Both the position numbers and the translations under genes were made by a program. Source: Chitinophagaceae bacterium (GTDB taxonomy: Bacteria; Bacteroidota; Bacteroidia; Chitinophagales; Chitinophagaceae). From it: a DNA stretch of 64,000 bases. Below, piece after piece: positions 36,951 through 46,334 of this stretch (its first letter is position 1; the number at the start of each line of letters is the position of its first letter). The notes under the pieces were generated by a model. The model did not search any database. It saw nothing but the letters and a program-made list of their open reading frames with translations, and had not been told where the DNA came from. The stretch spans positions 202,185 to 266,184 of the forward strand of contig CANFHA010000004.1 of NCBI GenBank assembly GCA_947446645.1, given 5' to 3'.

Positions 36951-37493
36951 TTAGCTCAGTTTTTGAAGCACCATTGTAATAGCTGAGTAATTACACACTG
37001 ACAAACCCGGCACCATTTTCAGCAGGAAGGTATCTATCAACTCGCCCTGCCAGTTCAGCAAGCATTCCGCTTTGTTACCGTAGGCAAGCACCAGGTATTC
37101 GCCTATGTTATCCAGCAGCGTCATCAGGTCCGTCAGGTAAGTAATGGAAACCCTGTGTTTTGAAATGTCTGTTATATCAGACTCGAGAATATGAAACTGC
37201 CGGTTTACAAATTTTATGTGGTTGCCGGCATTATCAGTAAGCACCGGTATCCTGCTTTTCAGTCCGTCAACGCAAGGCGATATTGCCAGCCCGCATTTGT
37301 AATGAAGGGAATTAGCCTTTCCGTCGCTTTCCACAATTTCACTGAAGGTCTTGTACGCCATCTCCGGGTTATATACTTTAGAGCGCTCCACAAATTCTTT
37401 GTAGGATGCCTCAATTACAGCCCGCTCAAACGCATCCTCCGTATTCGGATTCAGGTATTGCTTGAAACTAAGATTTATGATTGCCTGTTGCAT
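36951..37493 (-). CDS. Hypothetical soluble protein
   Basis: The 180-residue protein has mixed alpha/beta composition and no signal peptide. No known domain is recognised. It contains two pairs of scattered Cys and the conserved-looking segments HYKCGLAISPCVDGLKSRIP and LVLAYGNKAECLLNW. It lies alone upstream of the histidine kinase, with 107 bp between, on the same strand. The clean composition supports a real gene. Confidence 0.6.
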   Translation of the reverse strand: MQQAIINLSFKQYLNPNTEDAFERAVIEASYKEFVERSKVYNPEMAYKTFSEIVESDGKANSLHYKCGLAISPCVDGLKSRIPVLTDNAGNHIKFVNRQFHILESDITDISKHRVSITYLTDLMTLLDNIGEYLVLAYGNKAECLLNWQGELIDTFLLKMVPGLSVCNYSAITMVLQKLS

Positions 37494-37626
37494 CAGTTTA
37501 AGGTTTAGAATTCACGTTTTAGTGCGCTGATTCACGCCCGTCTCCCTTACCGGGTAAAAGTATAAGGAGATCGATGAGCGGGCAAAAAAATGAGGCGGAG
37601 CAAGGTTATTCTGTGGTGTAGCTATA

Positions 37627-37662
37627 AAATAAAAAGGGCCACTCTTTATGAATGGCCCTTTT
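37627..37662 (-). terminator. ilvE terminator
   Basis: Ten-bp arms AAAAGGGCCA (37632-37641) and its complement (37653-37662) are followed on the minus strand by a T-rich run. It lies just beyond the stop at 37681. Confidence 0.8.
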
Positions 37663-37680
37663 CGGAAAATATCTCAATGT

Positions 37681-38751
37681 TTAAACTTTCACTATCCAGT
37701 TATGACTATCCGCTTTACGGCCATAACGGATATCAGCGAGTTCATTCTTTAGCCACTTGGTTATTTCCCATGTGTCAAGGTCAGGCAGCACCATCTTATC
37801 CTCATGATAAGTGAGTGAAGCAATAGGAGCTATTGATGCTGCAGTTCCCGTACCAAATGCTTCCTTAAGGGTGCCTGCGTGGTAAGCTGATTCTATCTCA
37901 TCTATGCTCAGCGGGCGCTCTTCTACCTTTACGCCTTTTTCACGCAGCAGCGTCAATACGCTTTCGCGGGTCACGCCTTCCAGTATTGTATCCTGCTTTA
38001 CATCTGGCGTAATAACAGTATCGCCAATTACGAAGAAAACGTTCATGGTGCCTATCTCCTGCACATATTTGTGTTCAAAGCCATCAGTCCAGAGTATCTG
38101 GTCATAGCCCATTTTCTTTATCTGCATAGTAGGATACATGCTCATACCATAGTTACCCGCAGCCTTTGTAAAGCCTATACCCCCTGGGAATGCGCGCACA
38201 TACTGGTCCTGTACATATATATTTACAGGCTTGCTATAATACGGCCCTGCAGGACTGGTAATAATGATAAACATAAATTTCTCAGCTGGCCTCACCCCTA
38301 TGAACTCATCTATCGCCAGCATAAACGGACGGATATATAGTGACGTATCATCGCCGGTTGGCACCCAGTCGCGGTCTATGTTTATCAGCTCGCGAATGCC
38401 GTCTACAAACAGATCATTCGGCACATCCGGCATTGCCATACGCTCAGCCGAGCGGTTCATACGCTTCCAGTTTGAGAAGGGACGAAAAATGATCGGATTG
38501 CCTTGCGGATCCTTATACGCTTTTACACCTTCAAAAATGGCCTGTCCGTAGTGCAGAAAAGTAGTAGCAGGGCTGAATTTAAGGTCGCTAAATGGCATTA
38601 TTTCGGGTTTGCCCCATTTCCCATTTTCATAATACGCCACCAGCATGTGGTCGGAGTAATGCTTGCCGAATTGAATATTAGCAGAGTCAAGGTCTCCTAA
38701 CCGGCTATGCTCCGTCTTCTGTATGCTGATATCTAATGTAGAAACACCCAT
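37681..38751 (-). CDS. ilvE: Branched-chain amino acid aminotransferase
   Basis: A 356-residue fold-type IV PLP enzyme transferring the amino group between glutamate and the 2-oxo acids of Leu, Ile and Val. The PLP lysine is Lys196 in GGIGFTKAAGNYG. LHYGQAIFEGVKAY and EIGTMNVFFV are typical of the longer (eukaryote-like, type II) BCAT class, as is the length. It is monocistronic with a terminator downstream. No ilv or leu biosynthesis genes are adjacent, as is common in this phylum. Confidence 0.95.
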   Translation of the reverse strand: MGVSTLDISIQKTEHSRLGDLDSANIQFGKHYSDHMLVAYYENGKWGKPEIMPFSDLKFSPATTFLHYGQAIFEGVKAYKDPQGNPIIFRPFSNWKRMNRSAERMAMPDVPNDLFVDGIRELINIDRDWVPTGDDTSLYIRPFMLAIDEFIGVRPAEKFMFIIITSPAGPYYSKPVNIYVQDQYVRAFPGGIGFTKAAGNYGMSMYPTMQIKKMGYDQILWTDGFEHKYVQEIGTMNVFFVIGDTVITPDVKQDTILEGVTRESVLTLLREKGVKVEERPLSIDEIESAYHAGTLKEAFGTGTAASIAPIASLTYHEDKMVLPDLDTWEITKWLKNELADIRYGRKADSHNWIVKV

Positions 38752-38913
38752 AATGCCCAGATTAAATTAATATTGTGAACGTTAGCGACAGTTTGTGCGT
38801 ATCGCTTAATTTTGCGCAAAGAAACAATTTTTAACCCTAAATCCCTAAGGCCGCACCCCCATATTTTTCCGCATACATTAAGAACATTTTATTTCTTAGA
38901 TTAGTAACTGCAT

Positions 38914-39369
38914 ATGAATATTATTAAGTCAGATCTCGTGAGCGCCGTGCATGATGTAATGTGGAATGACATTTCTGACCTTGTCAAAGGTGCAGAACCA
39001 CGCCCCGTGCTGGTATTGACGCTTCCTTTCGCGCAGCAAAGCATGGAAAATACCCAGCTCGTAAAAATGCTGGAGGCTGCCAAATTGCAACCCGCTCAAT
39101 ACAATATAATTCAGATAGAACAAGACAAAGTAGTAGCATGGCACCAGCTTCGCGAGCGCCTCAACCCCGAAATAATATTCCTGATAGGTGTCGTTCCATC
39201 GCAATTAGGCATTTCGTCTTTATTTAAACTAAATGCACCAAACCACTTTAACGATCGCGTTTGGCTTGCCACAGTTCCGCTCGCAAACCTCGCGGAGCGC
39301 CCGGATATCAGGAAAGAATTGTGGGAGTATGGACTCAGGCCACTATTCGTGGATTTGACTTTTAAATAA
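38914..39369 (+). CDS. Conserved hypothetical protein preceding recQ
   Basis: The 151-residue soluble alpha/beta protein has segments RPVLVLTLPFA, IIFLIGVVPSQLG and RKELWEYGLRPLF. The general plan (a Rossmann-like small protein with a VWLATVPLANLAERP strand-loop) recalls DNA polymerase III psi (HolD)-like proteins, but the resemblance is weak and I do not assign it. It lies directly upstream of recQ. Its stop is in the same reading frame as recQ and only 9 nt before the recQ start, so the two are translationally linked. A role in DNA replication or repair is possible from that context only. Confidence 0.65.
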   Translation: MNIIKSDLVSAVHDVMWNDISDLVKGAEPRPVLVLTLPFAQQSMENTQLVKMLEAAKLQPAQYNIIQIEQDKVVAWHQLRERLNPEIIFLIGVVPSQLGISSLFKLNAPNHFNDRVWLATVPLANLAERPDIRKELWEYGLRPLFVDLTFK

Positions 39370-39378
39370 TCGAAACAG

Positions 39379-41265
39379 TTGCGATCGGCACAGCAAATAC
39401 TCAGGCAGTATTGGGGTTATGACAGCTTCCGGCCCTTGCAGGAGGAAATAATAACCAGTATAATTAACCGTAATGACACGCTTGCTCTTTTACCTACAGG
39501 TGGAGGCAAGTCGCTATGCTACCAGGTGCCTGCATTGATGATGGAAGGTGTGTGCCTGGTCATTTCCCCACTCATAGCATTGATGCAAGATCAGGTAGGG
39601 CGCCTGAAAGAGTTGGACGTACCGGCGGAATGCCTGCACTCAGGTATGCCATACAGAGATGTGAAGCGAACACTGGACAATGCGATGCACGGAGCATACA
39701 AGCTGCTCTACATATCACCTGAAAGGTTGCAAAGCCGGCTGTTTGGCGATTATATGCGTGAGCTTGATGTAAGCCTGATCGCGGTAGATGAAGCTCACTG
39801 TATCTCCCAATGGGGGCATGATTTCCGGCCAAACTATCTTAAGATAGCAAATGCACGGGCCGTATTTCCTGGCGCGCCAGTGCTGGCGCTCACAGCCAGT
39901 GCCACACCTGATGTGCAGGCAGACATTTGCACGCAGTTGAAAATGAAGCATCCTGCCGTATACAAGCAGAGCTTTGCCAGGAACAATATTTTTTACGATA
40001 TCAGATATAGTGAGAATAAAAATGCAGATACCCTGCTTAACGCGGCCAATGGCAGCACGATAGTGTACTGCCGGAGCAGAAAACAGACAGAGGCAATTGG
40101 GCGACATCTTTTCCAGTCTGGCCTGTCTGTAGCTGTTTATCATGCTGGAATGAACAAAGAGAATCGTGAAAATGCGCAGGAAACCTGGATGACCGGTGAG
40201 GCAAAGGTAATGACTGCTACCACTGCATTTGGCATGGGCATAGATAAGCCCGAAGTAAGGACAGTATTGCACTATGATGCTCCTGAACATCTCGAAGCTT
40301 ACTACCAGGAAGCAGGAAGAGCAGGCCGCGATGGCAAGCCATCTTTGGCACTTGCACTTTATAACAGCGCAGATATAAAAAGACTATCCGAAAGCGTAGC
40401 GCTACATTACCCTCCGGAGGGCTACCTTCGGCAGGTATACCAGGCGGTAGCAGAGTACTTGCAGATACCCATAGGTGCGGAACCGGACAGGTATTACCCT
40501 TTCGACCTCGCTGATTTTTGCAGGAAATTCTCGTTTAGGGCAAATGAAGCTATTCATGCCCTTAAATTATTGGAACAGGAAGACTTATGGACAATGACCG
40601 AGGCGGTTTACAGCCCCTCCACAATTGAATTTACCGCAGACAGGCATACCCTTGACAGGCTGGGCGATGCGCACCCCAATCTCCATTACGTAACTGTGGG
40701 ACTGCTTCGCATGTACAACACAGTCTTCCATTTCCCTACACCTGTACGGGAGAGCGCTATAGCCCGGCAATTGCGCATGAGGCTCGACGAACTGCTCCCC
40801 ATACTCGACCGGCTGGACAAAATGGAACTGCTCAAATATAATAGGCCCGGAGAAGGGCCTCAGCTGTTCTTTCATCATTACCGGGTAGATAGTAATCACC
40901 TTATAATAGATCTGAACCGTATAGCTATTCTAAGGAAACGCCATGAAGCAAGAACTGTCGCAATGATTGCATTTCTAAGGAACAATAATACCTGCCGGGA
41001 GAGACTGCTACTTACCTATTTTGGAGAAACGCCCGGGGTTGATTGCGGGCATTGTGATGTATGTCTGGAAAAAACAACCATTCTGTCTTCAAAAAGCCTG
41101 GAAACGGAGTTGTTGCGAACCGTTCAGGAACATAGTACGATTGACATTCTAACACTTATTTCTCGTTATCAAGGGGCAAACAGGGAGAGAGCGCTGGAGA
41201 TATTGCGGACGATGGCCGACAATCGCAAAATAGCTATATCAGGCAATATGATTAGTTCAGTTTAG
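39379..41265 (+). CDS. recQ: RecQ-family ATP-dependent DNA helicase
   Basis: The 628-residue 3'-5' superfamily 2 helicase acts in recombination and fork repair. Walker A is LLPTGGGKSLCYQVP (about residue 40), the DEAH box VDEAHCISQWGHDFRP (about 136), and motif VI YYQEAGRAGRDG. The RecQ zinc-binding Cys set is present (CRERLLLTYFGE, DCGHCDVC). The start is a TTG at 39379: no ATG occurs before the Walker motif, and the frame is blocked upstream by the stop of the preceding gene at 39367-39369. The C-terminus is short, with no clear HRDC domain. It is probably translated by re-initiation after the upstream gene. Confidence 0.95.
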   Translation: MRSAQQILRQYWGYDSFRPLQEEIITSIINRNDTLALLPTGGGKSLCYQVPALMMEGVCLVISPLIALMQDQVGRLKELDVPAECLHSGMPYRDVKRTLDNAMHGAYKLLYISPERLQSRLFGDYMRELDVSLIAVDEAHCISQWGHDFRPNYLKIANARAVFPGAPVLALTASATPDVQADICTQLKMKHPAVYKQSFARNNIFYDIRYSENKNADTLLNAANGSTIVYCRSRKQTEAIGRHLFQSGLSVAVYHAGMNKENRENAQETWMTGEAKVMTATTAFGMGIDKPEVRTVLHYDAPEHLEAYYQEAGRAGRDGKPSLALALYNSADIKRLSESVALHYPPEGYLRQVYQAVAEYLQIPIGAEPDRYYPFDLADFCRKFSFRANEAIHALKLLEQEDLWTMTEAVYSPSTIEFTADRHTLDRLGDAHPNLHYVTVGLLRMYNTVFHFPTPVRESAIARQLRMRLDELLPILDRLDKMELLKYNRPGEGPQLFFHHYRVDSNHLIIDLNRIAILRKRHEARTVAMIAFLRNNNTCRERLLLTYFGETPGVDCGHCDVCLEKTTILSSKSLETELLRTVQEHSTIDILTLISRYQGANRERALEILRTMADNRKIAISGNMISSV

Positions 41266-41322
41266 TTTTCCAACGATATAGGTGAGCATATAATAAACTG
41301 CAACAATTACGTTTACGTTTTT

Positions 41323-41330
41323 TACTTTTG
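41323..41330 (+). promoter_or_regulatory. Candidate -7 element of the oxidoreductase gene
   Basis: TACTTTTG matches TAnnTTTG and lies only 7 bp before the ATG at 41338. A transcript from it would be nearly leaderless. No clear -33 TTTG is seen at the right distance. Confidence 0.35.
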
Positions 41331-41337
41331 ACTGCGA

Positions 41338-42351
41338 ATGGCTGATAAGATCCGTTTTTGTATTGTAGGTTTTGGCAACATAGGCCGCCGCCATGCGGGG
41401 CAGATCATGCAAAACCCGTCCACAGAGCTCGTAGCCGTTTGCGATAACCAATCCTCAGTAAAGGATCTCGTGCCGGGTGGCGTTCAGTTTTACTCGGATA
41501 TAGGCGAGATGCTTGCCAGTATAGATGCAGATGTGCTTTGTGTTTGTACTCCGAACTATCTTCATGAGGCACATACTATAGCCGGGCTGGAAGCCGGACT
41601 ACACACGGTTGTCGAAAAACCAATGGCAATAAGCGTGGCGGAGTGCGACAGAATGATTGCAGCGGCCGAAAAGACAGGTAGGACCATATTTGCCGTGAAG
41701 CAAAACCGGTATAATCCTCCGGTACAGGAAGTAAAGAAACTGATGGCTAACCATGAACTGGGAGCGGTATACATGATACAGGTAAACTGTTTCTGGAATC
41801 GTGGAGACAGCTATTATTCCGGTAGCGAGTGGCGGGGGAAAAAGACGAAAGACGGAGGGTGCCTCTTCACACAATTCAGCCACTTCGTAGATATTTTGTA
41901 CTACCTGAACGGGGACATCAGCAGTGCGCACGGATGGATAAATAACTTTGCACATCAACACAATACAGAGGTTGAAGATACTGGCAGCTTTGTACTGAAA
42001 GCTCACAACGACGCCATTGTTAATTTTAATTTTACTACCTGCGCCTATGAGCGCAATATGGAAGGTTCTATTACCATATTTGCAGAGAAAGGAACTTTGA
42101 AAATAGGAGGTCAGTATCTTAATACTATAGAGTACCAAAAACTGGCAACGGCTACCCTACCCCATATTAATATTTCAGCTAAGGCAAATGACTATGGTCT
42201 TTATCAGGGCTCAATGAGCAACCACGATAAAGTTATTCAGAATGTGATTGATGTACTGCATCATAACCATGCGGTAATGACCAGCGCAGCTGAAGGAAGA
42301 GACGTTGTACGCATTATAGAGTTAATGTATAATGGTGTCAGTAAATCGTAA
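41338..42351 (+). CDS. Gfo/Idh/MocA-family oxidoreductase, WlbA/WbpB-like
   Basis: The 337-residue NAD(P)-dependent sugar oxidoreductase has the Rossmann motif IVGFGNIGRRHAGQI at the N-terminus, the family signature CTPNYLHEAHTI followed by VVEKPMAIS (catalytic Lys of EKP), and FAVKQNRYNPPVQ with a later DGGCLFTQFSHFVDIL. The latter segments are close to WlbA/WbpB, which oxidise UDP-GlcNAcA at C3 for surface polysaccharide synthesis. Such a role is likely but not certain. No other polysaccharide genes are adjacent, so it may serve a remote cluster. Confidence 0.85.
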   Translation: MADKIRFCIVGFGNIGRRHAGQIMQNPSTELVAVCDNQSSVKDLVPGGVQFYSDIGEMLASIDADVLCVCTPNYLHEAHTIAGLEAGLHTVVEKPMAISVAECDRMIAAAEKTGRTIFAVKQNRYNPPVQEVKKLMANHELGAVYMIQVNCFWNRGDSYYSGSEWRGKKTKDGGCLFTQFSHFVDILYYLNGDISSAHGWINNFAHQHNTEVEDTGSFVLKAHNDAIVNFNFTTCAYERNMEGSITIFAEKGTLKIGGQYLNTIEYQKLATATLPHINISAKANDYGLYQGSMSNHDKVIQNVIDVLHHNHAVMTSAAEGRDVVRIIELMYNGVSKS

Positions 42352-42453
42352 CTAACTATTAAACAATGCATTGATTAGTCTAAATACTTTTTTATGTTTT
42401 AGTAACATTTGTAAGCGCAGTTTTGATATAATTTTGTCAAATAATCTCTCCAA

Positions 42454-43476
42454 ATGTTTAAGATAAAAGTACCTGCTGTTTATCTGCTCTTGTCTGTTAT
42501 TGCTGCTTTGTCCATTACTTGCTTTGCATTCAGGGGATTCGAAAAAAATAAAGAAGCCTCTGTTCAAATTAACCAGGATAATTTAAAGAAATCTGACAAC
42601 TGCGGGCACAACGTAATACGCCTTGATGGTTTCAAATATATACGTCCCATAATGGGGGCAGAACGAGAGTGCGAATCGATAGAAAAGTATAGTTCGCTAA
42701 AGAGTGAGATTTCCAATTTTATTGATCACGAGAAAAACACTGGCGAAATTGTATCTGTGTCTGTGTACCTGGAGGACTGTACTAATGATGATTGGATGGG
42801 AATAAATGCAGATGATATGTTTTTACCGGGGTCGCTGCTAAAAGTACCAACAATGGTCACCTATCTGAAAATGGCTGAGAAGGATCCTGGATTGCTAGAG
42901 CGGGAATTCACGTTTAATAGTAAAGATTTTCCAAAAGCACCAAAGCAAACGTTTGAATCAAAAACAATTCAGTCTGGCCACAAGTATAAGGTGAAGGAGC
43001 TCTTTTATTATATGCTCGCCTACTCCGATAACTACGCTACATGGCTGCTGAATAGCAGAATGGACGTGGAAGTTTACAAAAAAGTATATTCACAGATCGG
43101 TCTTCCGGAACCTAAAGAGTATGCCAGCTACGCATTGTCTGCCAAGCAGTACTCAAAATTGATGAAAGTGCTCTATGACGTAGGCTACCTTACTATATCG
43201 AGTTCAGAATACGCAATGTCACTAATGTCTGCTTGTGATTTTAAAGAGGGACTTGTAAAGAAACTTCCTCCAAAGGTAAAAGTTGCACATAAATTTGGAG
43301 AAGCCGGAGTGGCACCATTAAGTGAGTTACATGAATCGGCAGTCGTTTATCTAGGCGACACGCCATACCTCCTTACCGTAATGACAAAAGGGAAAAATGT
43401 GCTAAGGCAGGCCGGGGTAATGAGCGACATATCGAAAATGGTCTATGACCACATGGTGGCAATAAACAAGCACTAG
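42454..43476 (+). CDS. Exported class A beta-lactamase-like serine hydrolase
   Basis: The 340-residue protein has an N-terminal signal or anchor (VYLLLSVIAALSITCFAF). The three penicillin-recognising motifs are present in order: SLLK (Ser127, Lys130), SDN (191-193), and KFG (280-282) in place of the usual KTG. About residues 75-335 form the beta-lactamase2-type fold. The Glu of the class A omega loop is not clear, so it may be a peptidoglycan or peptide hydrolase instead of a true antibiotic-inactivating enzyme. The ~75-residue linker before the domain is longer than in secreted lactamases. It stands alone. Confidence 0.82.
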   Translation: MFKIKVPAVYLLLSVIAALSITCFAFRGFEKNKEASVQINQDNLKKSDNCGHNVIRLDGFKYIRPIMGAERECESIEKYSSLKSEISNFIDHEKNTGEIVSVSVYLEDCTNDDWMGINADDMFLPGSLLKVPTMVTYLKMAEKDPGLLEREFTFNSKDFPKAPKQTFESKTIQSGHKYKVKELFYYMLAYSDNYATWLLNSRMDVEVYKKVYSQIGLPEPKEYASYALSAKQYSKLMKVLYDVGYLTISSSEYAMSLMSACDFKEGLVKKLPPKVKVAHKFGEAGVAPLSELHESAVVYLGDTPYLLTVMTKGKNVLRQAGVMSDISKMVYDHMVAINKH

Positions 43477-43576
43477 TTTGGCCCGTTGATTAGCGGGATA
43501 GAATCTCGCGCTTAGCAGACCATTCACTTCACAAGTACTGCGTGAAAAATACCTCCGACCGGTGATTGGTAATGTA

Positions 43577-44443
43577 CTAGACCAATAAGGAAATAATAGT
43601 AAATATCGCAAATACTACGCTCGCAAAACCATTTGTGTTTGCAAAGGCCATGTTGACCTTGCTTAGATCTGTAGGTTTTACGAGCAGGTGCTGGTAGGTA
43701 AGCATTGCTATGTAGAACATTGCACCAATCCAGTATATCCAGCTGAAATGTCCCACTATTCCGGCAGATATTACAAAAATGGCCGACAAAATGTGTAATA
43801 AAGTAGATACAAGTAGTGCATTTTTCACGCCAATTGCTGCTGGTATGGAATGGAGTTTCTGGCTACGGTCAAAGGCTTCATCCTGCAGCGCGTAAATAAT
43901 GTCGAAACCAGCTACCCAGGTGAGTACAGAAAAAGAAAACAATAGAGGCAACAAGGTGAAATGCCCGGTTACTGCCAAAAATGCGCCTATGGGCGATAAT
44001 GACAGTCCGATGCCAAGGATGATGTGGCAAAGTGCAGTAAAACGTTTTGTATAGCTATAAAACAAGATAACAAACAAGGCGACAAATGAAAGTGAAAAGC
44101 ATGCGATGTTTATAAACCATGTAGTAGCTATAAAGAGCACCGAACTGATTATTGTAAACACCAGTGCCGACTGCGGCTTAATTAGCCCTGCAGGAATTTC
44201 ACGTGCTGCTGTACGCGGATTGAGTGCATCATAACTACGATCCAGGTACCGGTTAAATGACATCGCTGCTGTGCGCGCAAACACCATGCACAGCAGCATC
44301 TCAACTAACAACTGCCACTGAAAAGGCTGATGAAAATGAGTTACCGCAAGTGTAAATCCAATAAATGCAAATGGTAGTGCAAATACGGTATGACTGAACT
44401 TGATCAGAGAAAGGTAATCAGAAACCCTTTTGAAACCACTCAT
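43577..44443 (-). CDS. mqnP: UbiA-like prenyltransferase, probably MqnP
   Basis: The 288-residue integral membrane protein has about eight hydrophobic segments. The first prenyl-diphosphate magnesium site is NRYLDRSYD (Asn64, Asp68, Asp72), and the second is YALQDEAFDRS. The segment LLCMVFARTAAMSFNRYLD followed by NPRTAAREIPAG is typical of the MqnP subgroup, which acts in menaquinone synthesis by the futalosine route, rather than the classical MenA. It lies 3 bp after the DUF1573 gene on the same strand. No other mqn gene is in the window, so the pathway assignment is a family-based inference. Confidence 0.8.
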   Translation of the reverse strand: MSGFKRVSDYLSLIKFSHTVFALPFAFIGFTLAVTHFHQPFQWQLLVEMLLCMVFARTAAMSFNRYLDRSYDALNPRTAAREIPAGLIKPQSALVFTIISSVLFIATTWFINIACFSLSFVALFVILFYSYTKRFTALCHIILGIGLSLSPIGAFLAVTGHFTLLPLLFSFSVLTWVAGFDIIYALQDEAFDRSQKLHSIPAAIGVKNALLVSTLLHILSAIFVISAGIVGHFSWIYWIGAMFYIAMLTYQHLLVKPTDLSKVNMAFANTNGFASVVFAIFTIISLLV

Positions 44444-44446
44444 AAA

Positions 44447-44956
44447 TTACTTTACATCTGCCTCAATGGCTATGGCTACAGCCTCTGGCAGCGCATTTGA
44501 GTGTACAATAATATTTTTCTGCTGCACTCCTGATTTACCGCTAGGATTGAACTCAACCGTGATCTCGGCTTCGGCATCCGGAGATATCGGGTCCTGAGGA
44601 AAAGTAGTAACAGTGCAGCCGCAGGTAACATCCGTTTTAGCTATGAACAATGGGTTCATGCCAGTGTTCTTAAATCGGAATGCATGTTTTACAATTCTGT
44701 CTTCAGGCAATGTGCCGAAATTGTATTTTGTTTCATAAAACTGCATGGTGGTTTTTGCCATTTCCGCAGCTTTTTGCGAGCGTGTCACCGTCTGAACGGG
44801 ATATATTTCCCCCCTGTACACTTCTCCTTCACGCGCAGTCGAAAAGACTCCGTCACCACCGCGGTGGCTAAAGCGTATAAGTTCAATAATTGCTATCACG
44901 AAAACAGATAACGACAAAATTGTCAACAAAATCGCTTTATAATTCTTTTCTACCAT
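44447..44956 (-). CDS. DUF1573 domain protein, membrane-anchored
   Basis: The 169-residue protein has an N-terminal membrane anchor (ILLTILSLSVFVIAIIELI, about 10-28) and a DUF1573 Ig-like domain (about 70-168). The family signature is visible: YNFGTLPEDRIVKHAFRFKN, then TDVTCGCTV, and TVEFNPSGKSG. Such proteins are widespread in Bacteroidota, act in the envelope, and are of unknown role. It is co-transcribed with the prenyltransferase gene, 3 bp downstream. Confidence 0.88.
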   Translation of the reverse strand: MVEKNYKAILLTILSLSVFVIAIIELIRFSHRGGDGVFSTAREGEVYRGEIYPVQTVTRSQKAAEMAKTTMQFYETKYNFGTLPEDRIVKHAFRFKNTGMNPLFIAKTDVTCGCTVTTFPQDPISPDAEAEITVEFNPSGKSGVQQKNIIVHSNALPEAVAIAIEADVK

Positions 44957-45038
44957 TTAATGGTCATTTTTACAAAGATAGTTCTCAAAATATCTAAATC
45001 CAATCCTAATATCAGGAATACGCCAAATTACAGGAAAA

Positions 45039-46292
45039 TTATTTTGCCTTTTCTTCCCATATACAAGCAAGGTGCATAAGCGTTTCCACTGCTTTCTCCA
45101 TATCCTGTACACTCACGTATTCCTGCTTCGAATGTATACCCATTTCACCGGTAAACAAATTAGGACAGGGCAGCCCCATAAAAGACAACCTGGAACCATC
45201 GGTGCCACCACGAATACTCATACGTTTCACTTCCATGCCTGCCCGTTTGTAAGCTTCTTCTGCAAAGTCCATCACATATGGGTGCTGGTCCAGCACCTCC
45301 TTCATGTTGCGGTATTGTTCCTTTATTACAAAGCTGGTGGTGATGCCTGGGAACTGTGCCGCCGCTTTGTCAACCAGATCTTTTAGCCGCTGTTCATGTA
45401 CGGCTAGTTTGGCGGTATCAAAATCCCGGATTATAAATTGTACAGTCGCTTTTTCAAGACCTCCTTCTATAGACGTGGGATGCACAAAACCCTGCATTCC
45501 CTCTGTTACTTCCGGGCACCACTCATCTTTGGGAAGCATAGACACGAAGGCTGAAGCAGCCTTGATGGCATGAACCATCTTGCCTTTTGCATAGCCCGGA
45601 TGTGCGCTGATACCGTTAAAAGTAACAATTACAGCGTCGGCCGAGAAAGTTTCCCCTTCCAGGTGGCCTCGCTCTCCGCCGTCCAGCGTATAGCCGAAAT
45701 TAGCACCCAGCTTAGCCATATCTACCGCGGCAACACCACGTCCCACCTCTTCATCAGGTGTAAATAGTATTCTGATCTTGCCATGCTTTATTTCAGGATG
45801 CTGCACCAGGTAGGCAGCAAGATCCATTATAATGGCGACACCAGCTTTGTCATCAGCACCTAATAATGTGAGACCGGATGCTGTAATGATATCGTCACCT
45901 ATTCGCTCTTTAAGGTACGGATGGTCTTTGGTACTTATAACGACGGATCGGTTGTCCGGCAAAACGATATCTGCACCGTCATATTGTTTGTGCAATATGG
46001 GCTTCACCCCTGTACCGCTACAATCAGGAGCGGTGTCTACATGCGAGCAATAACAAAGTACAGGCACATCTTTGCTGCTGGTAGCCGGAATAGTGGCATA
46101 TACATACCCATGTTCATCGAGCGCAGCATCGGAGATGCCGATTTCCAGCAAATCCTTTATCAGTATACGGCTCAGATCCTTCTGTTTTTCTGTAGATGGC
46201 TGAGAAGAAGATGTAGGATCACTCTGCGTATCAACCTGTACATATCTCATGAAGCGATCCGCTACTGTATGTTTATAACTTTGTAATGCCAT
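45039..46292 (-). CDS. pepT: Peptidase T (tripeptide aminopeptidase)
   Basis: A 417-residue M20B zinc peptidase that removes the N-terminal residue from tripeptides in the cytoplasm. Metal-binding motifs are visible: CSHVDTAPD (His and Asp), LGADDKAGVA (bridging Asp), and FTPDEEVGRG (catalytic and metal Glu), then TLDGGERG. Near the end is MSIRGGTDGSRLSFMG with the substrate-binding Arg. The length fits the family. It is divergent from marC, with 42 bp between the start codons, so the two share a promoter region. Confidence 0.95.
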   Translation of the reverse strand: MALQSYKHTVADRFMRYVQVDTQSDPTSSSQPSTEKQKDLSRILIKDLLEIGISDAALDEHGYVYATIPATSSKDVPVLCYCSHVDTAPDCSGTGVKPILHKQYDGADIVLPDNRSVVISTKDHPYLKERIGDDIITASGLTLLGADDKAGVAIIMDLAAYLVQHPEIKHGKIRILFTPDEEVGRGVAAVDMAKLGANFGYTLDGGERGHLEGETFSADAVIVTFNGISAHPGYAKGKMVHAIKAASAFVSMLPKDEWCPEVTEGMQGFVHPTSIEGGLEKATVQFIIRDFDTAKLAVHEQRLKDLVDKAAAQFPGITTSFVIKEQYRNMKEVLDQHPYVMDFAEEAYKRAGMEVKRMSIRGGTDGSRLSFMGLPCPNLFTGEMGIHSKQEYVSVQDMEKAVETLMHLACIWEEKAK

Positions 46293-46334
46293 TTATCAAT
46301 TTTGAGCCGTAAAAATAGGTATCTTAGCTATACT

